Source: Nostoc sp. JL34
GTDB lineage: Bacteria > Cyanobacteriota > Cyanobacteriia > Cyanobacteriales > Nostocaceae
Assembly (NCBI RefSeq): GCF_017114945.1
Contig: NZ_JABXKQ010000184.1
Location: forward strand, 1 to 42,784
Direction of reading: 5' to 3'
DNA: 42,784 bases
The notes beneath the pieces were generated by a model. The model searched no databases. It saw only the letters and a list, made by a program, of their open reading frames with translations, and was not told where the DNA came from. The position numbers and the translations under genes are program-made. Shown here piece by piece: positions 1 to 8,655 of this stretch (positions within the stretch are counted from its first letter, which is position 1; each line of letters opens with the position of its first letter).

Positions 1-640
1 AACTTTTGCGCTCACTTTACTTCAACACAGTAAAAGATGTCAAATGGGTTCTATAGGTCTTATTCTTTGAGCAAAACATTAAAAATATATAAAGATTTGC
101 AATTAATTTGCCTAATGCTAGATGTTTGCGATATTGTATATAACGTTTAAATAAATAGAAATAGTAGACATTTCTAATCAATTGCAAATTTCCCTGTTAG
201 GCAAAAACTTTCAAAACTAGCCCGTTTATTATGGGTTCTTCAACAAGCAAGCATATTTTTGGTGATTCAAACAAATAAAATTTTGCCAGTCGTCCTCAAT
301 CACACTACTTAGTGGAACTTCCCTGAGGACTAATTATTCTGCTCGGTGTCCACAATAGATATCTTACGAAAGGTAGTGTCGCACTCTTGTGGAAAAAGGG
401 TAAAGGTAAAGAGGAAAAAGAAGAGGGAGAAAGGGAAAAGGGGAAGCAGAAACATCCTTTATCCCCTTCATCCCTTAATCCTTCCTCCTAAACCTTTGCC
501 TAACTTCTGCAAAAAGTTTCAGGAGTGCTTGGTAAAATCGGAGTTTTGTGGTGGTAATTACCGTACAAAACCGAATTTGCCAGTAACTTAGTAGAGTTTG
601 TTATGGTATAGTTAGAAAGTTAAGACTAGCTTTACCAAAT
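1..640. other. Intergenic stretch, no supported gene
   Basis: No convincing reading frame was found here. The only frame of any length (346-591) runs through a purine-rich low-complexity tract at about 395-450 and encodes mostly Lys/Arg, so it is not believed. The flank at 1-340 is AT-rich and shows no recognisable element. Confidence 0.6.
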
Positions 641-729
641 TACACCACTCTACGGCCCGGCAACAATTGCAGAATGGGAAGCAGTTTTAATTAAGCATTT
701 ACCAACAAAATCTGAATTCAATCGAGGTT

Positions 730-948
730 ATGACTCAGCAAGTGATTCACCCAATGGTGAAATTGCAGCGCAACGTGCAATCACTCATAGAATCTAATAT
801 TATCAAGCCAAGCGATAGCATCTGGAAAATCGCTTTGCTCTACGGTAATGAATGGCAGCACTGGAAACAAGAACTGCTTGACTTTGGCTTTAGTATGCAA
901 GACCCAGTTAGTGAATTACTAGCTGTAGAAACTTGGGATGAAGAGTAG
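730..948 (+). CDS. Small conserved cyanobacterial protein, DUF4327-like
   Basis: A 72-residue soluble protein of unknown function. Its central and C-terminal part (a helix reading VQSLIESNIIKPSDSIW, then an EW pair, LLDFGF, and a closing ETWDEE) follows the layout I recall for DUF4327, a short family widespread in cyanobacteria that ends in a Trp-Asp-acidic motif. The ATG follows a purine-rich CGAGG box, and an in-frame TAA lies about 40 bases upstream, so the start is well constrained. It stands alone on the plus strand and converges on the kinase gene beyond it. The family assignment is from memory; the coding call is supported by composition and the ribosome-binding site. Confidence 0.72.
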   Translation: MTQQVIHPMVKLQRNVQSLIESNIIKPSDSIWKIALLYGNEWQHWKQELLDFGFSMQDPVSELLAVETWDEE

Positions 949-1005
949 GGAATAGAAAATAGGGATTTTCAATATTCCCCACTCTCTACTCCTCACTCCC
1001 CAGCC

Positions 1006-2289
1006 CTAAACTTTGCAAGTAGCTAAAGCAGCAGCTAATTCCTTTGCAGTTTGATAGCGATCGCGTGGCAATGGTTCTGTAACGCGATCAATCACATCTC
1101 TTAATTGGGCACTAATGGTGGGGACTTTTGCCACATCAAACCTGAAGTTTCGCCCTCGTTGGCGGTAATACTTGAAGGGGTTTTCGCCTGTGAGCAGAAA
1201 AATCAGCGTTGGCCCAATTGCATACAAATCAGATTGAGTCAAAGGTTGTCCTCGTTCTTGTTCAGGAGCGCAGTAACCTTCTGCACCAATTCGAGTCCCA
1301 GGGGCTGTGCCAATTTCCTTAACTGCGCCAAAATCTAGCACTACTATGCGATTTCCTGAACTTCGCACCATTAAGTTGGCAGGTTTAATATCGCGGTGAA
1401 TCAGTGGAGGATCTTGGCTATGAAGATAGTCTAAAATATCGCAGGTTTGGATCATCCAAGCGATCGCTTGGTTTGGTGTCACGGGGCCAGTGGTATAGAC
1501 ACGTTTCTCTAAATCTTGTCCGTGGATTAGTTCCATTGCCAAGTATTTTTTGCCGCCTTCTACAAAGAAGTCATAATACTGGGGAATTCCAGGATGGTTA
1601 AGGGATTTGAGAGTGTACGCCTCTCGCTCAAATAATTCTTGAGCTTTGGCAATTTTTGCCATATCAGCATTCATTTGCTTCAACACCAGCAGTTGTGGCA
1701 TCCCCGCAATCAGACCAGCCTCATCCCAAGCGAGATAGGTAGTACCCATCCCTCCTTGTCCGAGAGTTTGCAACACCTGATAATGGCGAATTTTCTGTTG
1801 CACTGAGAGAGGTTGACCGCAGTGGATACAGAATAAATTATTTGGCGAGTTGCCTTCGTGCGTGCAAGTGGAGGAGGAATTTGCCTGATTTTTGGCTGAG
1901 TAAAGTGTCTCGGCGGCGTTTTCTTCTCTCCCTTGTGTTTGTTGCGATCGCAAACCAGTTTCCAATGCTGTTACATCCTGAATTTGGAATTGCAGTATTG
2001 GGCCTCCCTGTGCCAGTTGCAAAAGGGAATTATCTGGTAATGGACTCTGAATCACAAGGATACCGTTGAGAAAAGTCCCATTTGTACCCTGACTAATTAG
2101 CTGCCAAGTACCACCATTGCTAGCGGAACCGACTTGTCTAAGTTCTAGATGATGCCGCGAAACTAAACTATCAATTAAAACAACGTGATTATCTGCCGCT
2201 CGACCAATCCGAATTATGGAGGAGTTCTCAAAGCACCACTGCTGGAGGGGCGTTTTCTGTTGCGGTTCTAACAGGGTCAGACTAACCAC
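1006..2289 (-). CDS. FHA-domain serine/threonine protein kinase
   Basis: A 427-residue signalling kinase. Residues ~20-100 form a phosphothreonine-binding FHA domain (RIGRAADNHVVL, VSRHHLEL, NGTFLNG). A short zinc-ribbon-like piece follows at ~140-160 (C-T-H then FCIHCGQPL). The Hanks-type kinase domain fills ~170-427: glycine loop GQGGMGTTY, VLKQM lysine, catalytic HRDIKPANLM, and a normal DFG in VLDFGAVK. No membrane segment is seen, so it is probably cytoplasmic. It lies 184 bases downstream of, and on the same strand as, a PP2C phosphatase that also starts with zinc ribbons, which suggests a writer/eraser pair acting on shared targets. The kinase looks catalytically complete. Substrates cannot be told from sequence. 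Confidence 0.92.
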   Translation of the reverse strand: MVSLTLLEPQQKTPLQQWCFENSSIIRIGRAADNHVVLIDSLVSRHHLELRQVGSASNGGTWQLISQGTNGTFLNGILVIQSPLPDNSLLQLAQGGPILQFQIQDVTALETGLRSQQTQGREENAAETLYSAKNQANSSSTCTHEGNSPNNLFCIHCGQPLSVQQKIRHYQVLQTLGQGGMGTTYLAWDEAGLIAGMPQLLVLKQMNADMAKIAKAQELFEREAYTLKSLNHPGIPQYYDFFVEGGKKYLAMELIHGQDLEKRVYTTGPVTPNQAIAWMIQTCDILDYLHSQDPPLIHRDIKPANLMVRSSGNRIVVLDFGAVKEIGTAPGTRIGAEGYCAPEQERGQPLTQSDLYAIGPTLIFLLTGENPFKYYRQRGRNFRFDVAKVPTISAQLRDVIDRVTEPLPRDRYQTAKELAAALATCKV

Positions 2290-2343
2290 AATACAACCTA
2301 CAAGATAAATGGATTAGGGATTGGGCATTGGGCATTAAATTTA

Positions 2344-2397
2344 TCCGTAAATTAGGCTTTAACCCTTGATTTATAAGGGTTAGAGATAATTTGCGGA
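2344..2397. repeat. Imperfect fold-back repeat between phosphatase and kinase genes
   Basis: A 54-bp inverted repeat. TCCGTAAATTA at the left pairs with TAATTTGCGGA at the right, and inside them AACCCTT pairs with AAGGGTT around a short AT loop. It could act as an RNA hairpin in the phosphatase-kinase transcript or be a small miniature element. No T-run follows, so it is not a classic terminator. Confidence 0.55.
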
Positions 2398-2473
2398 CAT
2401 GTCTATTGGGAATTAGTGATTGTTCTTTCTTCTTATTACCCATGCCCTATGCCCCATGCTCCTGCCCATTTTT

Positions 2474-4495
2474 TCAACTTTCCAGATTTGGGCGTACTTT
2501 TGCCCGAATAAGTATACCAGTAATGTTGTCATGACCATTGTGTTGGTTTGCCAACTCAATTAAGTCTGTAACGCCCCGTTCTAAGTTAGCAGCAGAACTA
2601 AGTAAGGGTTCTAAGTGAGTCTGCCAATGAGTTTCTAGTAAATCATTATCTGATAGACCGTCCGATGCCAACAATAGAAGGGTATCTTCATTGATCTCGA
2701 AAAAACCTACATCGGGATTAATTGAGTTCTCATCACGAGGCCCCAAAGCTTGGGTGAGTTGGTAGGCATCCGGGCGGGCGTAAGCTATGCTTGCTTCCAC
2801 TCCTCGGTTAATTTCCCGTTGCCCAACTTCGTGATCTACTGTGACTTGTTGTAGTCCCTGCTTGCGCGTCAGACGATAGAGACGGCTATCTCCCACATGA
2901 ACAACTGCTGCTTGAGTATCTTGAATTAAGAGCATTACCAAAGTTGTACCCATACGCCCAACTCCAGAACGGGCATCTTGTTGATTGAGCTTGTAAATTG
3001 CCTCATTAGCTAAATACACTGCCTCACGAATACTATCTTCTGTTGGCAGTTGGTTGGCAATCCAGTGTTCTTGAAAGTATTGCCGTAGGGTGTTGACTGC
3101 TAACTCGCTGGCTATCTCGCCACCAGCATGTCCACCCATACCATCACAGAGAATATACAGACCATGCCCTTCCAAGACTCGACTTTTGGGCAATTCCAGC
3201 TTGTGAATTTTGGTTTCAATACCAAAGTAGTCTTCGTTATGATGACGTTGACGCCCTACATCTGTGCGTCCTGCATCTTCCAAGCTACTTAACTGCATCG
3301 CTAGCACAACAGTTGGCATATCATCAGTTTTGCTAATGATATCTTCTGGCTCATCTGATTGCGAGATAGTGGGCACAGCAGTATTTTTCTCCTTGATTGG
3401 GGGCAAAGTTTCGCTTCCTAGGGCTTCCAGTTCAACAGAGATTTCCTGCAAACGCGATCGCAACTGTGTAATGGTGTGAATTTTACCTACATCTAAATCC
3501 CCCAACATCTGGACTACAGAGCCAAATTGAGTGCGTTGAGACTCCCTAAATAGCGCTTGCCAAACCCGCCCCAAAGCTTGGATAGTTAACGGCTCCTCTG
3601 GAATAGCAGATGTTTGGGCTTGGGCATCTTCTGGCGACTCAGCGGCAGGCTGCGAATTCGATGATTCCACATACAACCTTTGTAGCGCCAGCGTTTGGTC
3701 TTCATCCAATCGCAAATTCGACAAATCTAAAAGGCTTTGACGACAATTTACTGGTTCTAATACTGCCCAAAGTTGGGTCATTTCATAACACCAGTGTAAA
3801 ATTTTTAACGAACTCGTTGTTTCTTGTTGCCACAGGTCGAGTAAATACTGCCAATCTGAGCGATCTTCGATGATTACTACCTGCATATCACCCTGCTGCC
3901 ATGCATCATGAATCTGCGGTATCCCCCGCTCACTTTGGGATTGTAAAGCAATATAAAGTTTAGCAAGGCGAGGAATTCCACTTGCTTCTACTGATGGCGT
4001 TAGCAAATCTGATTGCTGACTTGCTAGCATTACCTCAATGGGTGATATTTGATACGGTTGGCAGTCTAGAACTCTGATGTTTACATCAGTAATAGTCGAA
4101 GTTTCCGTTTGGGCAGGTAGCGGATCTAACAATTGATAGCGCTCTTGGGAGTCTAAATAGGAGCCTAATGCAATCTGAGAACTAGGGGATACAGGAGATA
4201 AGGAAGATATTGCTCCCTCATCTTCCTCATCTCCCACATCTTTCACATCTCCTGCATCTCCCGCATTTCTCACATCTCCCGCATCTCCCAAAGCTTCGTC
4301 AGTCTTTTCCTTAGCAATAATTGCCCAAAACACTGTTCCACATTCTGTGTCACAGTTATGACAACGTAGTGCATTCACAGGTACATCATCGGTACTGCAT
4401 TCAGGACAGACCTTGTGAGTCAGGGACGTGCCACAGTTTTGACAGAATTTGTTGCTATTGGGGTTTTCAAATTTACACTGAGGGCAAATCAGCAT
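2474..4495 (-). CDS. Zinc-ribbon PP2C-family serine/threonine phosphatase
   Basis: A 673-residue protein. The first ~60 residues carry two CxxC-type zinc ribbons (CPQC...CQNC, then CPEC...CHNC). A low-complexity Gly-Asp/Val tract follows at ~70-95. The middle third has weak resemblance to a degenerate kinase-like or adaptor region and is otherwise unassigned. The C-terminal ~250 residues are a PP2C metal-dependent phosphatase: DVGRQRHHNEDYFG, LCDGMGGHAGGE, GTTLV, VHVGDSRLYR, LASDGLSDND and GHDNITGI supply the usual aspartates for two Mg/Mn ions. It sits just upstream of the FHA kinase on the same strand. It should dephosphorylate Ser/Thr-phosphoproteins in the cytoplasm. Confidence 0.9.
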   Translation of the reverse strand: MLICPQCKFENPNSNKFCQNCGTSLTHKVCPECSTDDVPVNALRCHNCDTECGTVFWAIIAKEKTDEALGDAGDVRNAGDAGDVKDVGDEEDEGAISSLSPVSPSSQIALGSYLDSQERYQLLDPLPAQTETSTITDVNIRVLDCQPYQISPIEVMLASQQSDLLTPSVEASGIPRLAKLYIALQSQSERGIPQIHDAWQQGDMQVVIIEDRSDWQYLLDLWQQETTSSLKILHWCYEMTQLWAVLEPVNCRQSLLDLSNLRLDEDQTLALQRLYVESSNSQPAAESPEDAQAQTSAIPEEPLTIQALGRVWQALFRESQRTQFGSVVQMLGDLDVGKIHTITQLRSRLQEISVELEALGSETLPPIKEKNTAVPTISQSDEPEDIISKTDDMPTVVLAMQLSSLEDAGRTDVGRQRHHNEDYFGIETKIHKLELPKSRVLEGHGLYILCDGMGGHAGGEIASELAVNTLRQYFQEHWIANQLPTEDSIREAVYLANEAIYKLNQQDARSGVGRMGTTLVMLLIQDTQAAVVHVGDSRLYRLTRKQGLQQVTVDHEVGQREINRGVEASIAYARPDAYQLTQALGPRDENSINPDVGFFEINEDTLLLLASDGLSDNDLLETHWQTHLEPLLSSAANLERGVTDLIELANQHNGHDNITGILIRAKVRPNLES
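4212..4290 (-). repeat. In-frame 9-bp tandem repeat inside the phosphatase gene
   Basis: On the plus strand the unit is close to CATCTCCCG/A, repeated about eight times with drift. It is read in frame as Gly-Asp-Ala-Gly-Asp-Val-like triplets in the linker between the zinc ribbons and the rest of the protein. It resembles the purine/pyrimidine microsatellite seeds found between genes elsewhere in the window, and looks like an expansion tolerated in a flexible linker. Confidence 0.7.
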
Positions 4496-4673
4496 AGTGG
4501 AAGTTCCTTTATTCCCGTTCCAAGGTGCTTCTAGCCACTAACATCCAAGGTGCCACAATTGGCTGTCCCTGAATACAGTAGATTGTAGTTTATCAATGAA
4601 TTTTGGTGGCAGTATTAATTGTGACGCATATTAGATAAATATTTCATATATTAGCAGCTAATTCCTTATAGAT

Positions 4674-4792
4674 TAGACCTCTTGCATAAATCAAAAATCA
4701 AGAACCCCACCCCGCATTTGAGTAAAGCAAACGCTCTCTTGGTAAGAGGAGGGGTTGGGGGTGGGGTGTTAGGGACTTTTGCAAGAGGTCTA
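4674..4792. mobile_element. 119-bp MITE-like fold-back element
   Basis: The ends are a perfect 13-bp inverted repeat, TAGACCTCTTGCA at the left and its complement at the right. Inner arms AACCCCACCCC and GGGGTGGGGT also pair, so most of the element folds on itself. It has no coding capacity. It lies between the phosphatase gene and the amino-acid-binding lipoprotein gene. The parent transposase is not in the window. Confidence 0.7.
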
Positions 4793-4850
4793 TTGGGGAA
4801 TGGAGAGTGGGAGGATGAGGGAGAAATAAGCAATGCCCAATGCCCAATTG

Positions 4851-5651
4851 TCAAGAGTCTGGTAATTGTGGAGGTTCAGCGTTAAACCATTTTTGATAAA
4901 TTTGCCTGTAAGTGCCATTGGATAACAAAGTCGCTATACCTTTGTTAATTGCATCCAGATGGGGCGAGTTTTTAGGTGTAGCAATCCCGTAGTATTCTTC
5001 AGTGAGCAGATCGGCAACAACTCTGATACCCTTGAGGTTGCCATTTTTAATTGCATAGAAAGTAGCGAAAGCATCGCTAACCACAGCATCAACGTTGCCA
5101 TTGAGCAAGTCTTGGAAAAATTCTGGGCCAGAATTAAAAGTACTAATTTTGGCGTTGGGGATGGTTTTGGCAAAATCTGCCCCAGTCGAACCAATTTGGA
5201 CAGCAATTTTTTTACCTTTAAGACTATTGAAGTCTTTAATATTTTGGTTGTCTTCGCGTACAGCGATCGCAAGTCCGGCTTTAAAATAAGGTCGTGAAAA
5301 AGCAATTGTTTTCAGGCGTTCGGCGGTAATCGTGATTCCGCTAATTGCTGCATCGACTCTTTTAGCTTGCAAGGTGGAGATCATGCCATCAAAGGGCAGA
5401 CTTTCAAACTGGACTGCAAAACCTGCTATTTTAGCGATCTCATTCATCAAATCAATATCAAAACCTTCCAAGTGACTGCTAGCCCTTTGGATTTCAAAGG
5501 GGATAAAGGTGGGGTCTGTCGCCACCTTCAGAGGTTGAGCACCTGGATTTGTAGTTGGATAAGAATTGTTACAGGCAATGAGCAGTAGTAAACAGCCTAA
5601 GCTCAGAATTAGCTGCCGCCATTTCAAGTTAATCAATTTCACTATAGTCAT
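4851..5651 (-). CDS. Polar amino-acid ABC transporter substrate-binding lipoprotein
   Basis: A 266-residue family 3 solute-binding protein. The N-terminus is a lipoprotein signal with a lipobox ending LLIAC (Cys27). The mature part has the GlnH/HisJ-type fold markers: KVATDPTFIPFE, GFDIDLMNEIAKIAG, the hinge-proximal LQAKRVDAAISGITIT, RPYFKAGLAI, and IGSTGADFA. It should be tethered outside the inner membrane and deliver a polar amino acid to a permease/ATPase complex. No permease or ATPase gene is adjacent, so it is an orphan component here. Exact ligand is unknown. The gene ends beside the 4674-4792 fold-back element. Confidence 0.9.
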   Translation of the reverse strand: MTIVKLINLKWRQLILSLGCLLLLIACNNSYPTTNPGAQPLKVATDPTFIPFEIQRASSHLEGFDIDLMNEIAKIAGFAVQFESLPFDGMISTLQAKRVDAAISGITITAERLKTIAFSRPYFKAGLAIAVREDNQNIKDFNSLKGKKIAVQIGSTGADFAKTIPNAKISTFNSGPEFFQDLLNGNVDAVVSDAFATFYAIKNGNLKGIRVVADLLTEEYYGIATPKNSPHLDAINKGIATLLSNGTYRQIYQKWFNAEPPQLPDS

Positions 5652-5802
5652 TAGTCAACAATCATTAATCATTAGTTAAGTAGGTAGGCGTGAATAATTA
5701 AAGATCGCACCAATTCAACTTACAGTAATTTTCAGATGACTATCAGTATTTCTTCCCTAAAATGCTGATATATTCATCAACCTAGAAGACAACTTGCCCT
5801 CT

Positions 5803-7002
5803 ATGCCTCCTACTACTTCTGCTTACCAAATTGCTGATTTGTTCGCCGAACGAGCTAGAAAGCTTGCACCACCAACTTACGGCACTGAGTTAACTAAAAT
5901 TATCACTGTTAGCTTTGCCTACGGTCTAGCTGACCCAATTCTCTTTCCCCACGCCGACTTGGCTGCTGCAAGTGCAGCTGTGCTGGCAGAAGAGGCTCCG
6001 ATCGCTCTCAATTACGGCCCACCTTCAGATCAACTGTATGAGCAAATTATCCTCCGTTTGCAGGCTAAAGGAATCACTGCCGATCGCGATCGCCTGATCA
6101 TTGGCTACGGTTCCGGTCAGATTTTGGGCTTGCTACCAGATGTGTTTGTCGAACCTGGTGACGTGGTAATTGTGGAAGGGCCAACCTTCTTGGGAGTAGT
6201 TAGTAGATTTGTCCAGGCTGGCGCACACGTGATTACCATTCCTATTGATGAATTAGGAATGGATGTAGATGCCCTAGAAGAAACTTTGAGCGATTTGCAC
6301 AAACAGGGCATTCGACCCCGGTTTATTTACACCATCCCTACCTTTCATAATCCCACAGGCGCTACTATGCCGTTATTTCGCCGCCAAAAACTGGTAGCGT
6401 TAGCGGCTGAGTATGGCGTGCTAGTGGTGGAAGACGATGCCTATAGCGATTTGCGCTTTCAAGGGGAAGTTGTGCCCTCCCTAGCAAGCCTCGACAAGGA
6501 GGGGTGGGTGTTATACGTCAGCACCTTCTCGAAAATCATTGCACCTGGTGTCAGGCTAGGCTGGGCTTGTGGCGATCCAGCAATTATTGAGCGGTTGGCA
6601 ATGTTCAAAAGTGAGGGGCCTGTAGGGCCATTTGTCAGCCATGTGGTCGCCCGCTACTGTGCTACAGGCAAACTAGATCATCATATTCAGGAGCTAATCG
6701 CCTGCTACAAGCATAAGTGTAATTTGTTGTTAGAAGCGATCGCTCAAGAGTTTCCCAGTGATATTGTTGCTTTGCGACCAGGTGGCGGCTTTTTCGTTTG
6801 GTGTAAATTGCCGCCAGACATCAGCGCCAAAGCACTCCTAACGGCTGCCAATGAACATGGCATCAGCTTTCTGCCAGGAACTCGCTGCTACGCCAATGGA
6901 CAAGGAGATGATGCCATCAGATTAGCTTTTAGCTTTCAACCAACTGAGAAGATTGTCGAGGGAATTGCTGTCTTGGGAACAGTGTTGCGCGGATGGCGGT
7001 AA
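5803..7002 (+). CDS. PLP-dependent aminotransferase, class I/II
   Basis: About 399 residues, fold-type I. Visible markers are the PTFHNPTGAT asparagine loop, VVEDDAYSDLRF for the pyridine-nitrogen aspartate, and the Schiff-base lysine in STFSKIIAPGVRLGW. The C-terminal RPGGGFFVW and GDDAIRLAFSF arginine segments bind the substrate carboxylate. It resembles the 2-aminoadipate/MocR-type branch but lacks any N-terminal helix-turn-helix, so it is an enzyme and not a regulator. The frame opens with a TTG at 5794, but the ATG at 5803 is a more usual start and loses only three residues. The stop codon lies inside a heptanucleotide repeat. Substrate specificity is not determinable. Confidence 0.9.
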   Translation: MPPTTSAYQIADLFAERARKLAPPTYGTELTKIITVSFAYGLADPILFPHADLAAASAAVLAEEAPIALNYGPPSDQLYEQIILRLQAKGITADRDRLIIGYGSGQILGLLPDVFVEPGDVVIVEGPTFLGVVSRFVQAGAHVITIPIDELGMDVDALEETLSDLHKQGIRPRFIYTIPTFHNPTGATMPLFRRQKLVALAAEYGVLVVEDDAYSDLRFQGEVVPSLASLDKEGWVLYVSTFSKIIAPGVRLGWACGDPAIIERLAMFKSEGPVGPFVSHVVARYCATGKLDHHIQELIACYKHKCNLLLEAIAQEFPSDIVALRPGGGFFVWCKLPPDISAKALLTAANEHGISFLPGTRCYANGQGDDAIRLAFSFQPTEKIVEGIAVLGTVLRGWR

Positions 7003-7019
7003 TTCGTAATTCGTAATTC
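6999..7019. repeat. Heptanucleotide tandem repeat (GTAATTC)3
   Basis: Three exact copies of GTAATTC. The first supplies the TAA stop of the aminotransferase gene. Such short tandem heptamers are typical of Nostoc-type genomes. Confidence 0.9.
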
Positions 7020-7037
7020 GTTTCTAGTCTCCCACTG

Positions 7038-7086
7038 GAAATGCCCTTTGGAATGCAGAAGCTTTCCCAAGGGCATTTCTTTTTTA
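7038..7086 (+). terminator. Rho-independent-type terminator after aminotransferase gene
   Basis: GAAATGCCCTTTGG pairs with CCAAGGGCATTTC (one bulged T) around a loop of about 15 bases, and is followed by a run of T residues from 7079. It lies 36 bases after the aminotransferase stop and may also serve the converging J-domain gene poorly, since the T-run is on the plus strand. Confidence 0.82.
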
Positions 7087-7118
7087 ATCTGGAAACAAGA
7101 TTTAAAATTTTGTAACCT

Positions 7119-7742
7119 TTAAAAAATTTGTTCTAAGCGCTGAAAATCTCGCTGCACTTCATACCAGAGACTTTTATTATGGGGGTCTGTCTTCAGAGCT
7201 TTTTTGAGATAAATTCTGGCTTTGAGTAGTTGTTTTTCCGAAATTAGCGCCCGTCCCCAAATTTGATAGGCGATCGCTAGCCATTGGCGAACTTCTGCAT
7301 CTGTTGACAAACGATCTGCTAAAGCTTCCGCCAGGGCGATCGCTTGAGGAAATCGTCTTTCTTGCAAAAATCGCTGCAATTGCTCATAAGTCTTCCACTT
7401 CAGCCGCTCTTCTATTTCTAACAGATTAGGCGGCTTTGGTTTCCCTGATTCTTGACTTGTCACCGTTGTTACTGGTGTTTTCTGCCGCTGCGTTGCCTTG
7501 GCACGATCGCGCCCAGATGTTGATACCTGACTTGAATGTGCAACAGTTTCTTCTGGCAGTACTACCGTCAACAGGAGTTTGTAAGCCTCTGTCAAGGCAA
7601 TAAACTTATCTTTGGCTTTGTTGTCATCTGGGTTGATATCGGGATGATATTGCTGCGCCAGTCGTCGATAAGACGCTTTGATGTCAGCAAAAGAAGCTCC
7701 CGATCTTAAACCCAATAAACGGTAGCAATCTCCAAGATCCAT
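7119..7742 (-). CDS. J-domain protein with C-terminal TPR-like helices
   Basis: A 207-residue DnaJ-like co-chaperone. Residues 4-60 are a J domain with the essential HPD triad at 33-35 (QYHPDINPDD), so it should stimulate the ATPase of an Hsp70/DnaK. There is no Gly/Phe-rich zone and no zinc-finger domain, so it is a type III J protein. A charged linker (~75-105) leads to a helical C-terminus (~115-205, AIALAEALADRLSTDAE... KARIYLKKALKTDPHNKSLW) that reads as two to three tetratricopeptide-like repeats, probably the client-binding part. It is transcribed toward the aminotransferase terminator. The client is unknown. Confidence 0.88.
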   Translation of the reverse strand: MDLGDCYRLLGLRSGASFADIKASYRRLAQQYHPDINPDDNKAKDKFIALTEAYKLLLTVVLPEETVAHSSQVSTSGRDRAKATQRQKTPVTTVTSQESGKPKPPNLLEIEERLKWKTYEQLQRFLQERRFPQAIALAEALADRLSTDAEVRQWLAIAYQIWGRALISEKQLLKARIYLKKALKTDPHNKSLWYEVQRDFQRLEQIF

Positions 7743-7954
7743 CTTGAGCTATGAGCTATCGAATATCCAGCTAGAGGCTATCAGCTATCAGCTTTAAGCC
7801 TGAACTATTAATAATAAGGGCAAATTTGCTATTTTAAAGTTCAATGTTGACAGTTTGTTTAGGGAAGGGCATTGGGCATTGGGAATGGGGCATTGGGCAA
7901 TTAATTATTCCCCTGCTTCCCCTGCCTCCCCTGCCCCTCTGCCCCTCTGCCTTC

Positions 7955-8566
7955 CTACTCTCCTGTTACTACAGAGGTTCGGTCTTCAATCACACGGTCA
8001 ATTAAACCGTATTCCTTAGCCTCTTCAGCAGACATAAAAAAGTCACGATCCATATCTTTTTCAATTTTTGCTATGGTCTGACCTGTTTTATCAGCATAAA
8101 TGCCATTGAGCTGGTGACGAATCCGCAGAATCTCTTTAGCTTCAATTTCGATATCGGTTGCTTGTCCACGGGTGCCACCTGAAGGCTGGTGAATCATAAT
8201 CCGTGAGTGAGGCAATGCTAACCGTTTACCTTTGGTGCCAGCGGCTAGGAGGAAAGACCCCATTGAAGCAGCTAAACCTACGCAAATAGTCACTACATCT
8301 GATTTGATATGTTGCATGGTATCAAAAATAGCCATGCCAGATGTAACCATTCCACCGGGAGAGTTGATGTATAAATAAATATCTTTACCTGGATCATCTG
8401 AGTCCAGATACAGCATTACAGCAATAATTTGATTGGCAATTTCATCATCAATATCTCGCCCCAAGAATATAATCCGTTCCCGGTAAAGGCGATCGTAGAT
8501 GCTAATCCAATCTGTATATTGTCCACCGGGCATCCGGTAAGGAACTTTAGGAACGCCTATAGGCAT
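7955..8566 (-). CDS. clpP: ATP-dependent Clp protease proteolytic subunit (active ClpP)
   Basis: A 203-residue serine peptidase subunit of family S14. The triad is visible: Ser101 in GLAASMGSF, His126 in RIMIHQPSG, and Asp175 in DMDRDFFMS. The start is supported by GGAG about seven bases upstream of the ATG. It is the second gene after clpR, 89 bases apart on the same strand. In cyanobacteria this arrangement matches the ClpP3-ClpR operon, whose products form a mixed heptameric ring core working with ClpC (established for Synechococcus). This copy would supply the catalytic sites of the mixed ring. The ClpP3 numbering rests on this context, not on a tree. Confidence 0.95.
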   Translation of the reverse strand: MPIGVPKVPYRMPGGQYTDWISIYDRLYRERIIFLGRDIDDEIANQIIAVMLYLDSDDPGKDIYLYINSPGGMVTSGMAIFDTMQHIKSDVVTICVGLAASMGSFLLAAGTKGKRLALPHSRIMIHQPSGGTRGQATDIEIEAKEILRIRHQLNGIYADKTGQTIAKIEKDMDRDFFMSAEEAKEYGLIDRVIEDRTSVVTGE

Positions 8567-8655
8567 AACTTACTCCGTTTTTAATAATTTGGGGACGATC
8601 GCAGCGTGAGGAGTTAGGAGTGAGGAGTCCGAAGTATTAAATAACTCAGCACTCA

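Noticed and set aside
346..591. 81-residue plus-strand frame
   Set aside because: It runs through a purine-rich low-complexity tract, is mostly Lys/Arg in the middle, has no ribosome-binding site and no family-like segment.
640..800. Second readable frame ahead of and overlapping the DUF4327-like gene (PATIAEWEAVLIKHLPTKSE)
   Set aside because: It has no start codon and shifts into the wrong frame of a well-supported gene. It might be a remnant, but the evidence is too thin.
4666..4885. Overlapping short frames on both strands
   Set aside because: They lie within the 119-bp fold-back element; the Pro- and Gly-rich translations reflect its G/C tracts.
4934..5305. Minus-strand 123-residue frame and plus-strand partners
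   Set aside because: They are shadows of the amino-acid-binding lipoprotein gene, which has a signal peptide and clear domain motifs.
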